From assembly GCA_900769115.1 (NCBI GenBank), contig CAAGFJ010000032.1, forward strand, positions 1 to 16,129: a stretch of DNA of 16,129 nucleotides, in the 5' to 3' direction. The translations under genes were made by a program, and so were the position numbers. Shown piece after piece: positions 14,889 to 16,129 of the stretch. The first letter of the stretch is position 1. Every line of letters begins with the position of its first letter. Origin of the DNA: Lachnospiraceae bacterium (GTDB lineage Bacteria > Bacillota > Clostridia > Lachnospirales > Lachnospiraceae). The notes beneath the pieces were generated by a model, which was not told the origin of the DNA, did not search any database, and saw nothing but the letters and a program-made list of their open reading frames with translations.

Positions 14889-15872
14889 TCATCTCTTCAC
14901 TGATAATTCCTGTTCATGAATAGCATCTAAGAAACGCTTTCGGATTGTAAAATCCGGATCTGAACCTAACTGTTTCATGCCTTCCTTCGTAATGACACCT
15001 CCTGCCATGGAAAAATGGCCGCCACCGCCACCGATTCCTTCTAATGCCTTCTGTGTTACACTTCCCGCATGGTACATAGCTGTCTCATTTCGTACAGAAA
15101 ACTTATACCCACCATTGCGCATTGCATATACCACAGACAATTCCACAACATCTAAGCCTAATATAAAATCAGATATCATAGCAATCAGACCGTCCGGACA
15201 GTCAAACCGTATCTTAGCAAATCCAACATTTTCATAAATCTGTATATTGCGGATTGCTTCACCATATGCATGAAGATCCTCAATCTCCATATTATTATTG
15301 TACATGGCATTAATCTTTTGATTATCCGCAATCTTATGAAGATATCCAAACATTGCAATATCAAAGTCCGTTACTCCCCGATTAAAGGAATCCGTATCCA
15401 TCTTCAATCCATAAAGAAGCGCTGTTGCTGTATTACTATCCATCGTTGTGTCACTCTCTATAAAATAATCTGTTACAATGGAACAACACGCACCACATAT
15501 TCGAATATCACTGTATTCATACGCACACGGAATCATAGTTGGATGGTGATCAATACAGGCAACCTCATTTCCCGGAAAATCCGTAATATTCGAATTATAC
15601 TTCTGCGCATCAATTGTCACAATATAATCCTCTTCCACCATTCTCGGAATGTCATCAATATGTACTGCCTTGATTCCAAATTCATCCATCATACGTTTCG
15701 TACTATTCTTCTCGATCTTGCCCGCATAGCATATCGTAGCCTCTACTCCATTCGCCTTTAAAAAGACCTGCATACCATATGCTGCTGCTAATGCATCTGG
15801 ATCTGGAAAATTATGCGTCTGTAAGAATACCATATGATTCTTCAATAATTGAATCAATCTTCGCCAATCCAT
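14889..15872 (-). CDS. DHH family phosphoesterase, NrnA-like
   Basis: The 327-aa length is typical for NrnA-type nanoRNase/pAp-phosphatases. Metal-binding motifs are in order: HNFPDPDA at 20-27, Asp88 in VTIDAQ, the DHH triad at 108-110, and KMDTDSF near 158-163. The C-terminal DHHA1 domain has the substrate-binding GGGGGH at 281-286. Members degrade 2-5-mer RNAs and dephosphorylate 3'-phosphoadenosine 5'-phosphate; the split between these activities cannot be read from sequence. The motif-I position has HN where many relatives have HxNPDGDA-like HVxPDGDA, a mild variation. The ATG follows AGGGGG. A promoter lies at 15930-15958. proB follows 115 bases later on the same strand. Confidence 0.88.
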   Translation of the reverse strand: MDWRRLIQLLKNHMVFLQTHNFPDPDALAAAYGMQVFLKANGVEATICYAGKIEKNSTKRMMDEFGIKAVHIDDIPRMVEEDYIVTIDAQKYNSNITDFPGNEVACIDHHPTMIPCAYEYSDIRICGACCSIVTDYFIESDTTMDSNTATALLYGLKMDTDSFNRGVTDFDIAMFGYLHKIADNQKINAMYNNNMEIEDLHAYGEAIRNIQIYENVGFAKIRFDCPDGLIAMISDFILGLDVVELSVVYAMRNGGYKFSVRNETAMYHAGSVTQKALEGIGGGGGHFSMAGGVITKEGMKQLGSDPDFTIRKRFLDAIHEQELSVKR

Positions 15873-15929
15873 TCTATGCCCCCTATATTCTAATTTTCAT
15901 ATCGCTTTTCAATATTACACCAATTGTGT

Positions 15930-15958
15930 ATTGTACCACAAACTTCTAAAATCCACAA
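15930..15958 (-). promoter_or_regulatory. Probable promoter of the NrnA-like gene
   Basis: On the minus strand TTGTGG (15953-15958) and TACAAT (15930-15935) are 17 bases apart, and the -10 is extended (TGGTACAAT). It lies just inside the inner boundary of the right repeat. Confidence 0.55.
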
Positions 15959-15975
15959 TGCTATTTCACCCTTGC

Positions 15976-16129
15976 ACAGCGTAAGTGACGGACGGCATAT
16001 GTGTGAAGCGGACGCTCCGGCCTAGAAAAATTGGTTCCAAGCCGGGGCCGTTCGCACTTAATTGCTCCGGTAGCAGTACTAAATTCGCGCTATGCGCTCA
16101 TTAAGTGCTGACCGTCACAAATGCCCCTC
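15976..16129 (+). repeat. Dispersed intergenic repeat, right copy
   Basis: Read on the plus strand it opens with the same ACAGCGTAAGT (15976-15986) as the left copy on its minus strand, and shares the core at 16001-16066. It is nested-palindromic: outer arms GTGACGG (15985-15991) and CCGTCAC (16112-16118), inner arms GCACTTAAT (16054-16062) and ATTAAGTGC (16100-16108), and small hairpins TGCT/AGCA and GCGC-TAT-GCGC between them. A further stem of GCTCCGGC with GCCGGGGC, plus GTGTGAA with TTCGCAC, folds the first half. The arms compete for the GCAC segment. No reading frame with a ribosome site is present. Confidence 0.75.

Noticed and set aside
15873..15975. Gene upstream of the NrnA-like gene on the same strand
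   Set aside because: No open frame with a start and ribosome site; only promoter-like sequence and the repeat follow.
1..16129. Composite transposon bounded by the two inverted end repeats
   Set aside because: The interior is housekeeping genes with no transposase; an assembly break at a dispersed repeat is the simpler explanation.

Overview
This window looks like chromosome from a low-GC, Gram-positive anaerobe of the Clostridia, most likely a Lachnospiraceae member. The case rests on AGGAGG-type ribosome sites, TTGACA/TATAAT promoters, a T-box on aspS, a DUF3877-type protein, a FliB-type lysine methylase and the radical-SAM/DUF4130 gene pair. No rRNA, tRNA, CRISPR array, phage gene or transposase was seen. 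Both ends of the window lie inside related copies of one intergenic repeat, in inverted orientation. That is what an assembly contig breaking at a multicopy repeat would look like, so the window may be a whole contig.

Layout. 1-243: left repeat copy. 304-370: strong stem-loop of unknown role. 413-640 (-): 75-aa unknown protein with its own promoter. 902-3057 (-): two overlapping genes for a putative DNA modification/repair system (radical SAM enzyme plus DUF4130/TIGR03915-type partner), with two LexA-like operators at the promoter. 3253-6025 (-): MATE exporter, DUF3877-like protein and ZIP metal transporter. 6323-6553 (+): 76-aa membrane protein whose promoter carries a near-consensus LexA box. 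6627-8339 (-): Na+/phosphate cotransporter with a PhoU-like tail and a probable Pho box upstream. 8656-9423 (+): secreted L,D-transpeptidase-like protein. 9520-11271 (-): aspS, preceded by a complete promoter and T-box leader. 11744-12568 (-): YjdF/DUF2238-like membrane protein. 12689-13963 (-): FliB-like lysine N-methylase. 13976-14773 (-): proB. 14889-15872 (-): NrnA-like DHH phosphoesterase. 15976-16129: right repeat copy.

Most genes are housekeeping or transport functions, and the interest lies in the regulation. Two separate units, the repair gene pair and the small membrane protein, carry LexA-type operators placed to block their promoters. They look like parts of the SOS response, and the small protein is a candidate damage-induced membrane factor. 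The aspS T-box appears to read an asparagine codon (AAC) rather than an aspartate codon. Together with a His in the anticodon-binding domain, this fits a non-discriminating AspRS that also makes Asp-tRNA(Asn). The two end repeats share about 65 bp of well-conserved sequence and similar inverted-repeat architecture, suggesting a dispersed structured element.
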